Positions 44,128 to 52,857 of a DNA stretch of 64,000 nucleotides are shown piece by piece. The stretch comes from Bacillota bacterium (GTDB taxonomy: Bacteria > Bacillota > Clostridia > Lachnospirales > Lachnospiraceae): contig JAEXNR010000028.1 of NCBI GenBank assembly GCA_023439505.1, forward strand, positions 1 to 64,000, in the 5' to 3' direction. A model generated the notes under the pieces. The model did no database searches and was not told where the DNA came from. It saw only the letters and a list, made by a program, of their open reading frames with translations. A program made the translations under genes and the position numbers. Numbering within the stretch: the first letter of the stretch is position 1; each line of letters starts with the position of its first letter.

Positions 44128-45393
44128 ATGATAACTTATAAGGCGGAATTATTTGACCAGTTTCAGTATCTGTATGAAGTGACAGGTTTTAGCGATCACC
44201 AGATCCATTGTGTCATTTGTTTTGGTGATCAAATCAAATTAAAGCTCATGAGAAAAGCGTTGTATCTTTTATTCGAGTCGGTTCCGATTTTATCCAGCGT
44301 ATATCACCATAATAAGGGGAATTCTTATTGGGAGTCCATAGATCCGAAAAAAATAAACGGTTTCTTTACAATCGCAAAGGATGAACAAGAATTTCAAAAT
44401 TTTTCAGCCACCAAAACGAATGAGAGCACAGGACCGCAGATCAGAGCATGTGTATATCAGAAGGAAAAAGCAGAGTTAGCTGTTATCGTTAATCATATGA
44501 TCTGTGATGGGGCCGGGTTTAAGCAGTTATTATATTTATTGTCAGATCTATATTCTAACTTAATTGTGAATGAAAACTACTCCCCCGCTGACATTATTTC
44601 CGGCGACAGAGGGATAAACAGAGTAATTACTGAGCTATCTATTCTAGACCGGGCAAAGGCACTCCTGCTCTACCGCAAAGACAGTAATCAAGAGAGCCAA
44701 GTTCAGTTTCCCATGAGCAGAGAGGGTGAGACAGCTCCTTTTATCATATCCCATAAAATATCGGAGGACAGCTACAGAGGGATCTCCCGGTATTGCAGTA
44801 AGAATAACGTTACATTTAATGATGTTATACTGGCCGCCTTTGACAGGGTTCTTGCAAGATATGTGAAGGTGGAAGGAAACTACCTGAAAATTCCGATTAT
44901 GGTAGATATGCGACGATATTTAAAAGACAAGAGATTTTGTGCCCTCACCAACTTGTCTTCTTCCATTACTACAAAGATCAGGATCAATCCCGGGGAAGCC
45001 TTTGACGAGACAGTGAGGAAAGTAAATGAGGATATGAAACGTCAGAAGTTAAGAAATATAGGAGTGAACGGATTCGTTAAGCTCTCTATAGTTTATCGGT
45101 TGTTCCCCGGGAAAATCGGGTATCATCTGCTGGAAAAAGGATTAAAAAATCCTTTGATCTGCATGACGAATATCGGGGTGATAGACTCAGAGCAGCTTGT
45201 ATTTCAGGGAAGCAGGATTGAGGATGTGTTTCTTTGCGGCTCGATTAAATATCGGCCTCATTTTCAGATGGCAGTCACCAGCTTTCGTGAAACGATGACG
45301 CTAAGCAGTAATTTATATGGGAGCAGCCGGGATAGGGTGAGGATGAAGAAGTTTTTGTCCGAGGTTGGGAAGGAATTATCTAACCTATCATAA
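44128..45393 (+). CDS. HxxxDG acyltransferase-like protein (condensation-domain superfamily)
   Basis: 421 residues from ATG 44128. VIVNHMICDGAGFKQLLYLLSDLY contains the HxxxDG active-site motif of the condensation/CoA-dependent acyltransferase superfamily (H123, D127, G128), and VTFNDVILAAFDRVLARY plus IPIMVDMRRYL match its C-terminal lobe, where a DFG-like motif is often replaced. The length is right for a stand-alone acyltransferase such as the wax-ester/PapA-like or alcohol acetyltransferase groups. No carrier protein or NRPS genes adjoin it. Possible role: acylation of a lipid, alcohol or peptide. A GTG twelve bases earlier could also start it. Confidence 0.65.
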   Translation: MITYKAELFDQFQYLYEVTGFSDHQIHCVICFGDQIKLKLMRKALYLLFESVPILSSVYHHNKGNSYWESIDPKKINGFFTIAKDEQEFQNFSATKTNESTGPQIRACVYQKEKAELAVIVNHMICDGAGFKQLLYLLSDLYSNLIVNENYSPADIISGDRGINRVITELSILDRAKALLLYRKDSNQESQVQFPMSREGETAPFIISHKISEDSYRGISRYCSKNNVTFNDVILAAFDRVLARYVKVEGNYLKIPIMVDMRRYLKDKRFCALTNLSSSITTKIRINPGEAFDETVRKVNEDMKRQKLRNIGVNGFVKLSIVYRLFPGKIGYHLLEKGLKNPLICMTNIGVIDSEQLVFQGSRIEDVFLCGSIKYRPHFQMAVTSFRETMTLSSNLYGSSRDRVRMKKFLSEVGKELSNLS

Positions 45394-45447
45394 AACAGAT
45401 CCAAATCAGCCATACTTGTAGTAGGAAACAAACAAGGAGGTATTCTT

Positions 45448-45606
45448 ATGACAGATGACAATAAGATGAGAAGTACAAAAAATAAGAAGAAAGAGGATGG
45501 TACCTTTCATTCAAAGCATATTAAGCATGATCCCCAGGCGGAAAGTGCACGTGCTGTTTTTGGTTTAAATGACGACAAAGAAACTTATGGTAATAAAAAA
45601 TCCTGA
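45448..45606 (+). CDS. Small basic 52-residue protein (CPC_1213-like)
   Basis: ATG 45448 after a strong AACAAGGAGGTATTCTT opens 52 codons to TGA 45604. The protein has a Lys-rich N-terminus followed by FHSKHIKHDPQAESARAVFG, a pattern I associate with the small clostridial CPC_1213 family; this is from memory and needs a search. No membrane segment. It lies 54 bp after the acyltransferase-like gene and may share its transcript. Function unknown. Confidence 0.6.
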   Translation: MTDDNKMRSTKNKKKEDGTFHSKHIKHDPQAESARAVFGLNDDKETYGNKKS

Positions 45607-45630
45607 TTTCAGGATCAATCATTGTTAAAT

Positions 45631-45656
45631 GAAATGGGTGCGTATGCACCCATTTC
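45631..45656. terminator. Hairpin between convergent small gene and Cho-like gene
   Basis: GAAATGGGTGC (45631-45641) and GCACCCATTTC (45646-45656) pair perfectly with a 4-nt loop. T-runs are short on both sides. It ends six bases before the stop codon of the minus-strand gene. Confidence 0.7.
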
Positions 45657-45662
45657 GTATGT

Positions 45663-46688
45663 TTAGTGCGCCCGGCGGGCGTACGTTTCATTCAGATAAC
45701 GTACCTTATCCTTGGATAAGGACATGATCTCTGAGTACAAAATATCACGGTAATCGATTTGAGCCTTCTCATTGGGATTACACGCTGTCTGTGCAAGTAA
45801 CTGCTTTCCTCTCCGGATAAAAGAATTCTCTTCCTTCCTGGTCAGAAATGGAAAAACTTCTTTTAATACGATGCATCCTTTTGCAACAAAAAACAACTTA
45901 AAGCCTCCGTCCAGAGGGAGCTTTAGTAAGATATTTTTTGAAGCCAGATCATGATAACCATTCAATCCATTTCTAAGGGATTGAAAGCCCAGCAAGATAT
46001 CACGATACAAAGAGGCTATTTCAAATTTGTACCGGTCGGATGCTTCTGTCATTTTATGATGAAGTGTCTGAAGAAAGAGGTCCATTTTAGCAGAATCGGA
46101 TAAAAGGTCGATGAAAATATTGCGATTTTCAAGAAACTCTGCCTCCTCCATCTTAACAGGAAAGAAATGATATGCAAATTCATAGGTATCATTCCGATCA
46201 TGGAGGGGATAGATCTTTTTTAACTGCTCCAGTAACGTTTCCAGTACATGTTTTCTTCGAAAGGGGCCGTAGGTATCATCCTGTCGGTGCGCTGACAGGG
46301 TAAGAAGCCTGTCACAGGGATCAGTCTCAATTTTTAAATACACATATCGTTTATCATTTTTTAGCTGTGCATTAAACATTGGCTGATAATATTTGATCAG
46401 TTGGCATTCCAAAAGACGTGCCTCCAGGTGGGTATCTGTTACGGTATATTCTATGGTATCAATCTGGGAGACCATTTTTTTTACCTTTTCCCATGTAGGG
46501 GAAGCGGCAAAGTATGATTTCACCCTGCTTTTCAGACACTTGCTTTTCCCAATATAAATAATGGTGCCCTGTGCATTAATCATTTTGTAGATTCCCGGAA
46601 GTTCAGGAAGGATATTAAGCTCATGACATGTGAAACGTCTTTCCGGTTCAGCTTGCTTGTCCTTATCAGTTTCTTCTATTCTCATCAT
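45663..46688 (-). CDS. GIY-YIG nuclease, Cho/UvrC N-terminal-like
   Basis: 341 residues from ATG 46688 (GGTGG just upstream; in-frame ATG codons at 46706 and 46685 are alternatives). LPGIYKMINAQGTIIYIGKSKCLKSRVKSYF is the GIY-YIG catalytic domain, with conserved YF, E and KYY.P.FN residues after it, and KFEIASLYRDILLGFQSLR is a UVR-type motif. The RNase H-like and helix-hairpin-helix parts of UvrC are absent, so the layout matches the E. coli Cho nuclease, which makes 3' incisions at bulky lesions. A minus-strand TATAAT at 46747-46742 may be its -10. A full uvrC presumably exists elsewhere. Confidence 0.8.
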   Translation of the reverse strand: MMRIEETDKDKQAEPERRFTCHELNILPELPGIYKMINAQGTIIYIGKSKCLKSRVKSYFAASPTWEKVKKMVSQIDTIEYTVTDTHLEARLLECQLIKYYQPMFNAQLKNDKRYVYLKIETDPCDRLLTLSAHRQDDTYGPFRRKHVLETLLEQLKKIYPLHDRNDTYEFAYHFFPVKMEEAEFLENRNIFIDLLSDSAKMDLFLQTLHHKMTEASDRYKFEIASLYRDILLGFQSLRNGLNGYHDLASKNILLKLPLDGGFKLFFVAKGCIVLKEVFPFLTRKEENSFIRRGKQLLAQTACNPNEKAQIDYRDILYSEIMSLSKDKVRYLNETYARRAH

Positions 46689-46801
46689 CCAACCACCATT
46701 AAACATGTTATGATTTCTAATTTGGTATCAACGTTTTTTATATTATATCACAGAGAAAGATAGGAAGAAACAACATAAAATTATTTTGATTATCAAACTA
46801 A

Positions 46802-46829
46802 TTGACAGTTAAGGCTAAGATAATATAAA
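46802..46829 (+). promoter_or_regulatory. SigA promoter of fabV
   Basis: TTGACA (46802-46807), 16 bp, TATAAA (46824-46829), about 40 bp before the fabV ATG. Confidence 0.7.
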
Positions 46830-46870
46830 ATATAATTACTGATATTAATTGAGATGGCGGAGGAAAGCAT

Positions 46871-48085
46871 ATGATCATATCACCTAAATTTAAGGGATTT
46901 ATTTGTATAACGGCTCATCCGGATGGTTGTGCAGAAAATGTTCTGGATCAGATTAATTATGTGAAGAGTCAAAAAAAGATCAATGGATTGCATAATGTTC
47001 TTGTGATCGGAGCTTCTGCCGGTTATGGACTTTCATCCAGAATTGCAGCTACCTTTGCGGGAGGAGCATCCACCCTGGGAGTAATATTCGATAAGCCGGC
47101 ATCGGGTAACCGAACAGCTACAGCAGGCTGGTACAATACGGCTGCATTTGAAAGGGAAGCGAATCAGGCAGGCTTTTATGCAAAAAGTATCAATGGGGAT
47201 GCATTTACACAAGAAATTAAAGAGGAAACCATTGAAATGATTAAGCGGGATCTTGGTAAAGTTGATCTGGTGATATACTCTATTGCTTCGCCAAGAAGAA
47301 AAGATCCATTGACAGGAGAGGTATATACATCTGTATTAAAGCCCTTAAAGGAGCCTTTTGTCAGTAAGACAGTGGATATCAATCATAATACGGTTTCTGA
47401 TGTACAGATCATGCCGGCAAATGATGGAGATGTGGAGCAAACGGTAAAGGTGATGGGCGGAGAGGACTGGATGCTTTGGATGAAGGCATTAAAAGAAGCA
47501 GAAGTTCTTAGTACGGGGGCTAAAACCATTGCCTATACGTATATTGGCTCGGATATTACAAAGCCAATTTACAGAAACGGGACCATTGGTAAGGCAAAGG
47601 AGCATCTGGAGAAGACTGCAATCGACTTGAATGAATATCTGAGGGAGGTTGGTGCAAGCGCTTATGTCTCATCCAATAAAGCACTGGTCACACAATCAAG
47701 TTCCGCTATTCCTGTGGTTACCCTTTATATCTCCCTGTTATTAAAAATTATGAAAGAGAAGCATCTGGATGAAAATTCTGTGGAACAAATCTACAGACTT
47801 TTTTCAGATAAACTATATAGTGCTTCTTCTGTTGAAGCGGGAAAAACACTCCTCAGGGTGGATGATTATGAATTACGTGATGAAGTGCAACGTGAAGTAA
47901 ATCATCATTGGAATAAAATTACCTCAGAAAATGTAACACAGTTAACGGATATTGAAGGATTTAAATCTGAGTTTTTGAAATTATTTGGTTTCGGTCATTC
48001 CCGGGTAGATTATGGAAATGAGACTGAAATATATGTAGATATTCCCAGTATATCGAACACAAATGAAACAAAGATCACTGGTTAA
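46871..48085 (+). CDS. fabV: Trans-2-enoyl-CoA/ACP reductase FabV
   Basis: 404 residues, the usual length. NADH-binding loop GASAGYG (47-53), SASGNRTATAGWYN-type stretch (KPASGNRTATAGWYNT, 75-90), IYSIASPRRKDP and the catalytic Y234-x8-K243 pair, a spacing that defines FabV/TER enzymes. It reduces crotonyl-CoA or enoyl-ACP with NADH; in clostridia it can serve butyrate formation or fatty acid synthesis, and FabV is triclosan-tolerant. GGCGGAGGAAAGCAT precedes the ATG. A single-gene unit with promoter and terminator. No fab or butyrate genes adjoin it, so the physiological substrate is open. Confidence 0.96.
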   Translation: MIISPKFKGFICITAHPDGCAENVLDQINYVKSQKKINGLHNVLVIGASAGYGLSSRIAATFAGGASTLGVIFDKPASGNRTATAGWYNTAAFEREANQAGFYAKSINGDAFTQEIKEETIEMIKRDLGKVDLVIYSIASPRRKDPLTGEVYTSVLKPLKEPFVSKTVDINHNTVSDVQIMPANDGDVEQTVKVMGGEDWMLWMKALKEAEVLSTGAKTIAYTYIGSDITKPIYRNGTIGKAKEHLEKTAIDLNEYLREVGASAYVSSNKALVTQSSSAIPVVTLYISLLLKIMKEKHLDENSVEQIYRLFSDKLYSASSVEAGKTLLRVDDYELRDEVQREVNHHWNKITSENVTQLTDIEGFKSEFLKLFGFGHSRVDYGNETEIYVDIPSISNTNETKITG

Positions 48086-48147
48086 TTTTCTGTGTGAAAC
48101 TCCCTGAACATATCATTTTTAGCTGGTATAACAGCATCAGATGAAAA

Positions 48148-48176
48148 GTCTGCCGATAAAAAACGGCAGGCTTTTG
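48148..48176 (+). terminator. Terminator after fabV
   Basis: GTCTGCCG and CGGCAGGC (48148-48171) pair with one G-U, loop ATAAAAAA, then TTTT. Confidence 0.8.
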
Positions 48177-48327
48177 TGCTGCCCTTTATTTTGATCAGGA
48201 TCATGACAGGTTTATATTTATACAACGATGAGGGGGATTATTGAATAAAATCCCATTATATAGAAGAAAAATGGAAAATATATTAAATATTTATAAAATA
48301 ATACTAACAATAAACTAAAATTATCAT
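48177..48327. other. AT-rich intergenic stretch, nothing recognised
   Basis: Between the fabV terminator and the ClC promoter. I looked for a fluoride riboswitch, which often controls ClC-F genes, and saw no such core. Confidence 0.4.
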
Positions 48328-48356
48328 TTGTAAATAGAAAGCGCTGGTGCTATAAT
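48328..48356 (+). promoter_or_regulatory. SigA promoter of ClC gene
   Basis: TTGTAA (48328-48333), 17 bp, TATAAT (48351-48356), about 40 bp before the TTG start. Confidence 0.75.
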
Positions 48357-48396
48357 CGATTTGGCTTATGAAAAGGATAAAAGGAAGTAGATTAGA

Positions 48397-49947
48397 TTGA
48401 AGACAAGAGTTTACAGACTATTATCTGATTTTAATCAGATGAAGTGGAAGGTATCTGTAAAGGGATTATTAATTGGAGTAATCGCTGGTTTGCTAGCAGT
48501 CGTATACCGTATCATGATTGAATATGGAACAGAAACAGCGATAAAGATGTATGGATATATTCGTTCACACCCGGTTAACATCGTTATTTTTATATTAGCG
48601 ATTATATTCCTGGGCAGTTTTATTGCCTGGCTTGTAAAATTAGAGCCGATGGCTATGGGGAGCGGTATCCCTCAAACAGAGGGCGTGGTTTTATATGGGT
48701 TGAAAATGAAATGGCATTCCGTGCTGCTTGTACGATACGTTGGGGGGATATTATGTTCTTTCTTCGGACTCTCTTTGGGAAGAGAGGGACCTTCTATCCA
48801 GATTGGAGCTGCCGGCGGACAATTCGTAGCAAAGCGTATGAGTAAAAGTCATCTGGAAGAAAACTATTTAATTACAGGCGGGGCTGCTGCCGGACTGTCT
48901 GCTGCATTCAATGCTCCGTTATCCGGTATCGTATTTTCTCTTGAGGAAGTACATCGAAGCTTCTCACCGATCATTCTTCTCGCGGCAACGACTGCTTCAT
49001 TAACGGCTGACTTTGTTTCAAAGACGTTTTTTGGACTTCAGCCTGTCCTTAAGTTTAATGTAATCCCACAGCTGCCACTTAAGCTTTATATTTGGCTTCT
49101 CCCTCTTGGAATTATTGCCGGATTAACCGGAGCCCTGATCAACAAATCCTTGCTCCTGTTTCAGACACTGTACGCAAAAATTCCGGTAAAATTTCGACCA
49201 TGTGTTGCTCTTTTGCTGGCGCTGCCAATTGGATTATTTTTGCCGGAAATTCTTGGTGGCGGTCAGAATTTGATCAAATTATCAGAAAGTGCAAATAATA
49301 AATTCTTGTTTCTGGGTATCCTATTTTTAGCTAAAATAATATTTACAGGTACAAGCTTTGGAAGTGGTGTTCCCGGAGGAATATTTCTCCCTATCTTATC
49401 AGTGGGGGCATTGGCAGGCAGTATGGTGGGAATGGTTGCAAGTCATGTTGGAATGCCAACGGATTATATCTCTGATTTTGCTGTATGTGCTATGGCCGGT
49501 GTACTGTCAGGCGCTGTGAAGGCACCGGTGACAAGCATTTTACTTACAGCAGAAATGGCAGGTTCCCTAATACATATGCTGCCCGTTGCGGCATGTTCCT
49601 TTATTGCCTTATTGCTTTCTGATCTCTTGAAGATACAGCCGATTTATGAAGCACTCCTTGAAAGATTTGTAGAGAAGAATGAAAACAAAATCGAAATGGA
49701 AGAGAAAGGCGGGATTCGTGAATTCCCCGTCGAAATCGGAAGTAAGATCTGTGGGAAGAGAATAAGTGAGATCAGCTGGCCGCAGGGACTTTTGATTGTC
49801 GGGATCAGAAGAGGGGAAAAGGAGTTTATTCCAAAAGGCAATACAATGATATTAACGGGTGATTACCTGGTGGTGCTTACGTCGCAAGGACATGATCAGG
49901 CAGTTGGTAAATGCATGAAAGACTCCTGCTATTCCAATACGTCATAA
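48397..49947 (+). CDS. ClC-family chloride transporter with TrkA-C tail
   Basis: 516 residues. The three anion-selectivity motifs are present: GSGIPQTEG, GREGPSIQIGA with the gating Glu, and GGIFLP; the FSLEEVHR segment holds the likely proton-path Glu of exchanger-type ClC proteins. About ten to twelve helices span residues 20-415. The C-terminal part (about 440-510; FPVEIGSKICGKRISEISWPQG, RRGEKEFIPKGNTMILTGDYL) is a TrkA-C/RCK_C domain, a likely ligand-controlled regulator. Start is TTG 48397 with AAGGAAG upstream. GREGP rather than GREGT argues against a fluoride exporter. Cl-/H+ exchange for pH or ion balance is likely. Confidence 0.93.
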   Translation: MKTRVYRLLSDFNQMKWKVSVKGLLIGVIAGLLAVVYRIMIEYGTETAIKMYGYIRSHPVNIVIFILAIIFLGSFIAWLVKLEPMAMGSGIPQTEGVVLYGLKMKWHSVLLVRYVGGILCSFFGLSLGREGPSIQIGAAGGQFVAKRMSKSHLEENYLITGGAAAGLSAAFNAPLSGIVFSLEEVHRSFSPIILLAATTASLTADFVSKTFFGLQPVLKFNVIPQLPLKLYIWLLPLGIIAGLTGALINKSLLLFQTLYAKIPVKFRPCVALLLALPIGLFLPEILGGGQNLIKLSESANNKFLFLGILFLAKIIFTGTSFGSGVPGGIFLPILSVGALAGSMVGMVASHVGMPTDYISDFAVCAMAGVLSGAVKAPVTSILLTAEMAGSLIHMLPVAACSFIALLLSDLLKIQPIYEALLERFVEKNENKIEMEEKGGIREFPVEIGSKICGKRISEISWPQGLLIVGIRRGEKEFIPKGNTMILTGDYLVVLTSQGHDQAVGKCMKDSCYSNTS

Positions 49948-50059
49948 ATAAACCAGATGGAGTTGAATTAAAAAATAAAAGATAATCTATTTGACTTTGA
50001 AATGAAGCTATAATAGAGACTAAGACTGAAATCACAATACATGAAGGGAAGATAACAAA

Positions 50060-51331
50060 ATGGAATTTCACACACTATTACCACTTTTCGTTTTTCTGAT
50101 AGTAATGGCATTAATTATCAGCGAAAAAGTAAACAGAACGGTGGCATCCTTAGCAGGGGCAAGCATTATAATTATTGTGCACATATTAGATGGGCACAAC
50201 GCACTTGGGTATATAGACTTTAATACAATCGGTGTATTAATTGGAATGATGATTATTGTAGGTATTGTAAAGAATACCGGCATCTTTGAATATTTGGCTA
50301 TTTATGCAGCGAAGAGGTCAAAGGGCGAGCCCTGGAGCATTATTGTCAGCCTTTGTGTAATCACAGCAATTACCTCAGCTTTCTTAGATAATGTAACGAC
50401 AGTACTATTAATTGTTCCAATGACCTTTGTTATTACACAAACGCTGGAACTGGATCCAATTCCTTTTCTGATTCCCGAAATACTTGCTTCCAACATTGGC
50501 GGCACGGCAACCTTAATTGGAGATCCTCCGAATATTATGATCGGCAGCGGAGCGGGTCTTGACTTTCTTGATTTTATCATAAATCTATCGCCGGTCATCG
50601 TAGTTATATTTATTGCAACCTTTATTGCATTAAAATTTAATTATCGTAATAAATTAGTGGTAACAGAAGATAAGAGGAAACAGATCATGCAATTGGATGA
50701 AAAGGTCTGTATTAAAAATCATTCCTTGTTAAAAAAATGTCTCTTTGTGCTGATTCTCGTTATGCTGGGATTATTTTTCCATTCCAGCTTAGGGTATGAA
50801 TCATCTGTTGTTGCATTAAGCGGTGCAACGCTTCTCCTTCTTATCAGTGGAGAAAGTATAGATGAAGCCATGCTTAGTGTAGAATGGCCGACGATTTTCT
50901 TCTTCGGAGGACTTTTTATCATGGTAGGAGCTTTGGAAGAGGTAGGATTAATCGACCAGCTGGCGAAATTTATTGTAAATCTGACGGGAGATAACCTGTT
51001 ATTCACGGGAATTATCATTCTATGGTTCTCAGCAATTTTTTCGGCATTTTTAGATAATATTCCGTTTGTGGCAACCTTGATTCCACTGATTCAGGCTATG
51101 GGTGCTTCCGGTCTGAATATTGCTCCTTTATGGTGGGCAGTCTCTCTGGGCGCTTGTCTGGGTGGAAATGGTACATTAATTGGAGCTTCTGCGAATGTGG
51201 TCGTAGCGGGATTGGCAGAAAAGCATGGGTATAAGCTATCCTTTGCAAGATATTTTAAGACAGGTTTTCCGCTTATGTTATTATCAATAGTAATATCAAT
51301 GATTTACCTGGTTATCTTTTATTTAATATAA
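50060..51331 (+). CDS. ArsB/NhaD-superfamily (SLC13-like) permease
   Basis: 423 residues with about eleven helices. AFLDNVTTVLLIVPMTF, ASNIGGTATLIGDPPNIMIGSGAGLDFLDF, then the second-half equivalents AFLDNIPFVATLIPLI and SLGACLGGNGTLIGASANVV are the inverted-repeat motifs of the ArsB/NhaD/CitMHS ion-transporter superfamily. Likely substrates are anions (arsenite, citrate-type) or Na+/H+ exchange; no ars genes are nearby, so arsenite is not favoured. It follows the ClC gene by 112 bp and is followed almost directly by an unknown soluble protein. Confidence 0.88.
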   Translation: MEFHTLLPLFVFLIVMALIISEKVNRTVASLAGASIIIIVHILDGHNALGYIDFNTIGVLIGMMIIVGIVKNTGIFEYLAIYAAKRSKGEPWSIIVSLCVITAITSAFLDNVTTVLLIVPMTFVITQTLELDPIPFLIPEILASNIGGTATLIGDPPNIMIGSGAGLDFLDFIINLSPVIVVIFIATFIALKFNYRNKLVVTEDKRKQIMQLDEKVCIKNHSLLKKCLFVLILVMLGLFFHSSLGYESSVVALSGATLLLLISGESIDEAMLSVEWPTIFFFGGLFIMVGALEEVGLIDQLAKFIVNLTGDNLLFTGIIILWFSAIFSAFLDNIPFVATLIPLIQAMGASGLNIAPLWWAVSLGACLGGNGTLIGASANVVVAGLAEKHGYKLSFARYFKTGFPLMLLSIVISMIYLVIFYLI

Positions 51332-51347
51332 ATTGGGAGGGTTGACG

Positions 51348-51797
51348 ATGAATTATGTTTCTGCTGAACAGGATAATATCGACATGATGCTTACGCAAAT
51401 GGGGGCAAAAGTAAAAAGTATTCATGGACTAATATGTTCTGTGAGATTTAATATCGATGGTACTGAGTTATTTTATGTATACAATGTCAATGCGAAAGAA
51501 CAGTATTATCTGCAAAAGGTACTTCCTTACCCGGTAGGGGCAGGGGAATTTACAAAACCATCAGAAATTATCGAATATATCAAAAAGGATATTGCATGTT
51601 ATAAGACGGCTTCCAAGAGTACCATTTTTAAGGAATTCGTTAGTGCCAATCTGGAACTTCACCATACGATTCATAAGCTGGAGGATACCTTTATGAGTCA
51701 CAATGTGCCTCACGATAAAATGGATGAAATCGTTAGTAAAATTGAGCAAATAAGTCAATTAATTAGTGAGATTGAAAAGACAAGCAAAACGCTTTAA
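51348..51797 (+). CDS. Unknown soluble protein coupled to the permease
   Basis: 149 residues from ATG 51348, with GGGAGGGTTGACG upstream and only 16 bp after the permease stop. Residues 1-90 read as an alpha/beta domain (IDMMLTQMGAKVKSIHGLICSVRFNIDGTELFYVYNVNAKEQYYLQ), and residues about 100-149 as a long helix or coiled coil (ELHHTIHKLEDTFM, then KIEQISQLISEIEKTSKTL). I recognise no family. Tight linkage suggests it regulates or senses for the transporter. A terminator follows. Confidence 0.65.
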   Translation: MNYVSAEQDNIDMMLTQMGAKVKSIHGLICSVRFNIDGTELFYVYNVNAKEQYYLQKVLPYPVGAGEFTKPSEIIEYIKKDIACYKTASKSTIFKEFVSANLELHHTIHKLEDTFMSHNVPHDKMDEIVSKIEQISQLISEIEKTSKTL

Positions 51798-51803
51798 CGA
51801 GAT

Positions 51804-51852
51804 AACTGCCGGACTTCTTCATAGGGAAAAGATGCCGGCAGTTATTCTTTTA
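51804..51852 (+). terminator. Terminator after permease-linked gene
   Basis: AACTGCCGG (51804-51812) and CCGGCAGTT (51835-51843) pair perfectly, then ATTCTTTTATTT. Confidence 0.88.
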
Positions 51853-52006
51853 TTTATCCAAATCTAATAAAACATAAGAAATGAAACAATTTGCCTATGG
51901 TGTAACACAGATACATTAATTTATTGGGGAATAAACGTTTTCCTTATGTTTTATTGAAATGGAAGCATTGTAAATCGGATCACCGTATGGAATACGATGA
52001 TAAGGA

Positions 52007-52144
52007 TTATTTTTCACAATCACCTTTTAGTTGAATCATCGTCGCAATAATATCGTGCTTTTTAGCGGAATCTAATTGTTTCAATGCTTGAATAATAATA
52101 AGTATATCTTGTTCGGTATTGGTTTTTTGCGCCTTTTTCTTCAT
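52007..52144 (-). CDS. Small 45-residue protein divergent from XRE regulator
   Basis: On the minus strand ATG 52144 follows GAGGGATACCA and opens 45 codons to TAA at 52007. The product starts MKKKAQKTNTEQDILIIIQA and continues LKQLDSAKKHDIIATMIQLKG: basic at the N-terminus, then amphipathic helices, no membrane segment. It is divergently placed to the XRE-type regulator and shares the control region 52145-52299. I recognise no family. A small effector or anti-repressor is one idea, without direct support. Confidence 0.5.
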   Translation of the reverse strand: MKKKAQKTNTEQDILIIIQALKQLDSAKKHDIIATMIQLKGDCEK

Positions 52145-52192
52145 TGGTATCCCTCATTATATTGACGATGACAATACATATAAATGACTATG

Positions 52193-52202
52193 ACAATATT
52201 GT
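52193..52202. promoter_or_regulatory. Candidate operator between small gene and XRE regulator
   Basis: ACAATATTGT is a perfect 10-bp palindrome in the shared region; ATGACAAT occurs twice just before and across it (52168 and 52190). XRE regulators commonly bind such sites in their own divergent region. Confidence 0.35.
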
Positions 52203-52299
52203 ACTTAATATTACATCCTTTGTCAATAGCTGTATCAGAAATATAATTGACGGAAGGACGTAATTTTGTTAATATCGAAATTGGAAAGGGTGTGTGATA

Positions 52300-52743
52300 T
52301 TGAATACACGTGTTAAAATACTTCGAAAAAAATTAAATCTGAGCCAGGATAGCTTTGGCAGCAGATTGGGTGTTACCGGAGCAGGTATCTCTAAGATTGA
52401 GAGTAATCATCGCAGTTTAACAGAGCAGATGATACGCATGATTTGTAAGGAATTCAATGTCAACGAGCATTGGTTAAGACTTGGACAGGGCGAGATGTTT
52501 AAGCAAAAGGGTCCTTCCGGAATAGAACAATTATCAGACTATTATCAATTGGATGAATTTGATCAAAGAATTATTACGGAATATGCCCTGCTGGATGAAA
52601 AAAAACGAAAAGTAATTAAGGAATATATCATGAGTATAGCCTATGGAAGCAGCACGACTGACATGCCGGATCAAGGATGGAAGGATAACGTACTGCGTCT
52701 TGCGGAGGATACGGACGGGGAAGGAACCTATCATAATAAATAA
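52300..52743 (+). CDS. XRE-family transcriptional regulator
   Basis: 147 residues from TTG 52300 (GAAAGGGTG upstream at good spacing; a GTG six bases earlier is too close to the site). The helix-turn-helix fills residues about 2-58: RVKILRKKLNLSQDSFGSRLGVTGAGISKIESNHRSLTEQM, then MICKEFNVNEHWLRLGQGEMF, as in phage-type and XRE repressors. The rest (YYQLDEFDQRIITEYALLDEKKRKVIKEYI) is helical and may dimerise. No other phage genes lie nearby, so it looks like a chromosomal regulator. Likely target: its own divergent region. Confidence 0.85.
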   Translation: MNTRVKILRKKLNLSQDSFGSRLGVTGAGISKIESNHRSLTEQMIRMICKEFNVNEHWLRLGQGEMFKQKGPSGIEQLSDYYQLDEFDQRIITEYALLDEKKRKVIKEYIMSIAYGSSTTDMPDQGWKDNVLRLAEDTDGEGTYHNK

Positions 52744-52757
52744 AGAAGGGTTATTAC

Positions 52758-52808
52758 GACTGCGATCCGCATAGGAATGACTGCGGTCCGCATAGGAATG
52801 ACTGCGGT
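52758..52808. repeat. Tandem 21-bp repeat, about 2.4 copies
   Basis: Copies at 52758-52778 and 52779-52799 differ by one base, and a partial copy runs to 52808. The unit contains GCGG-T-CCGC, an odd-centred palindrome also found at about 30789. Confidence 0.8.
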
Positions 52809-52857
52809 ATCAACCATAGTAAAGCAAAAGCAAGTAATGACCGTGTTGCATTCATAA

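Noticed and set aside
48086..48396. Fluoride riboswitch before the ClC gene
   Set aside because: No recognisable core, and the protein has GREGP rather than the fluoride-type GREGT motif.
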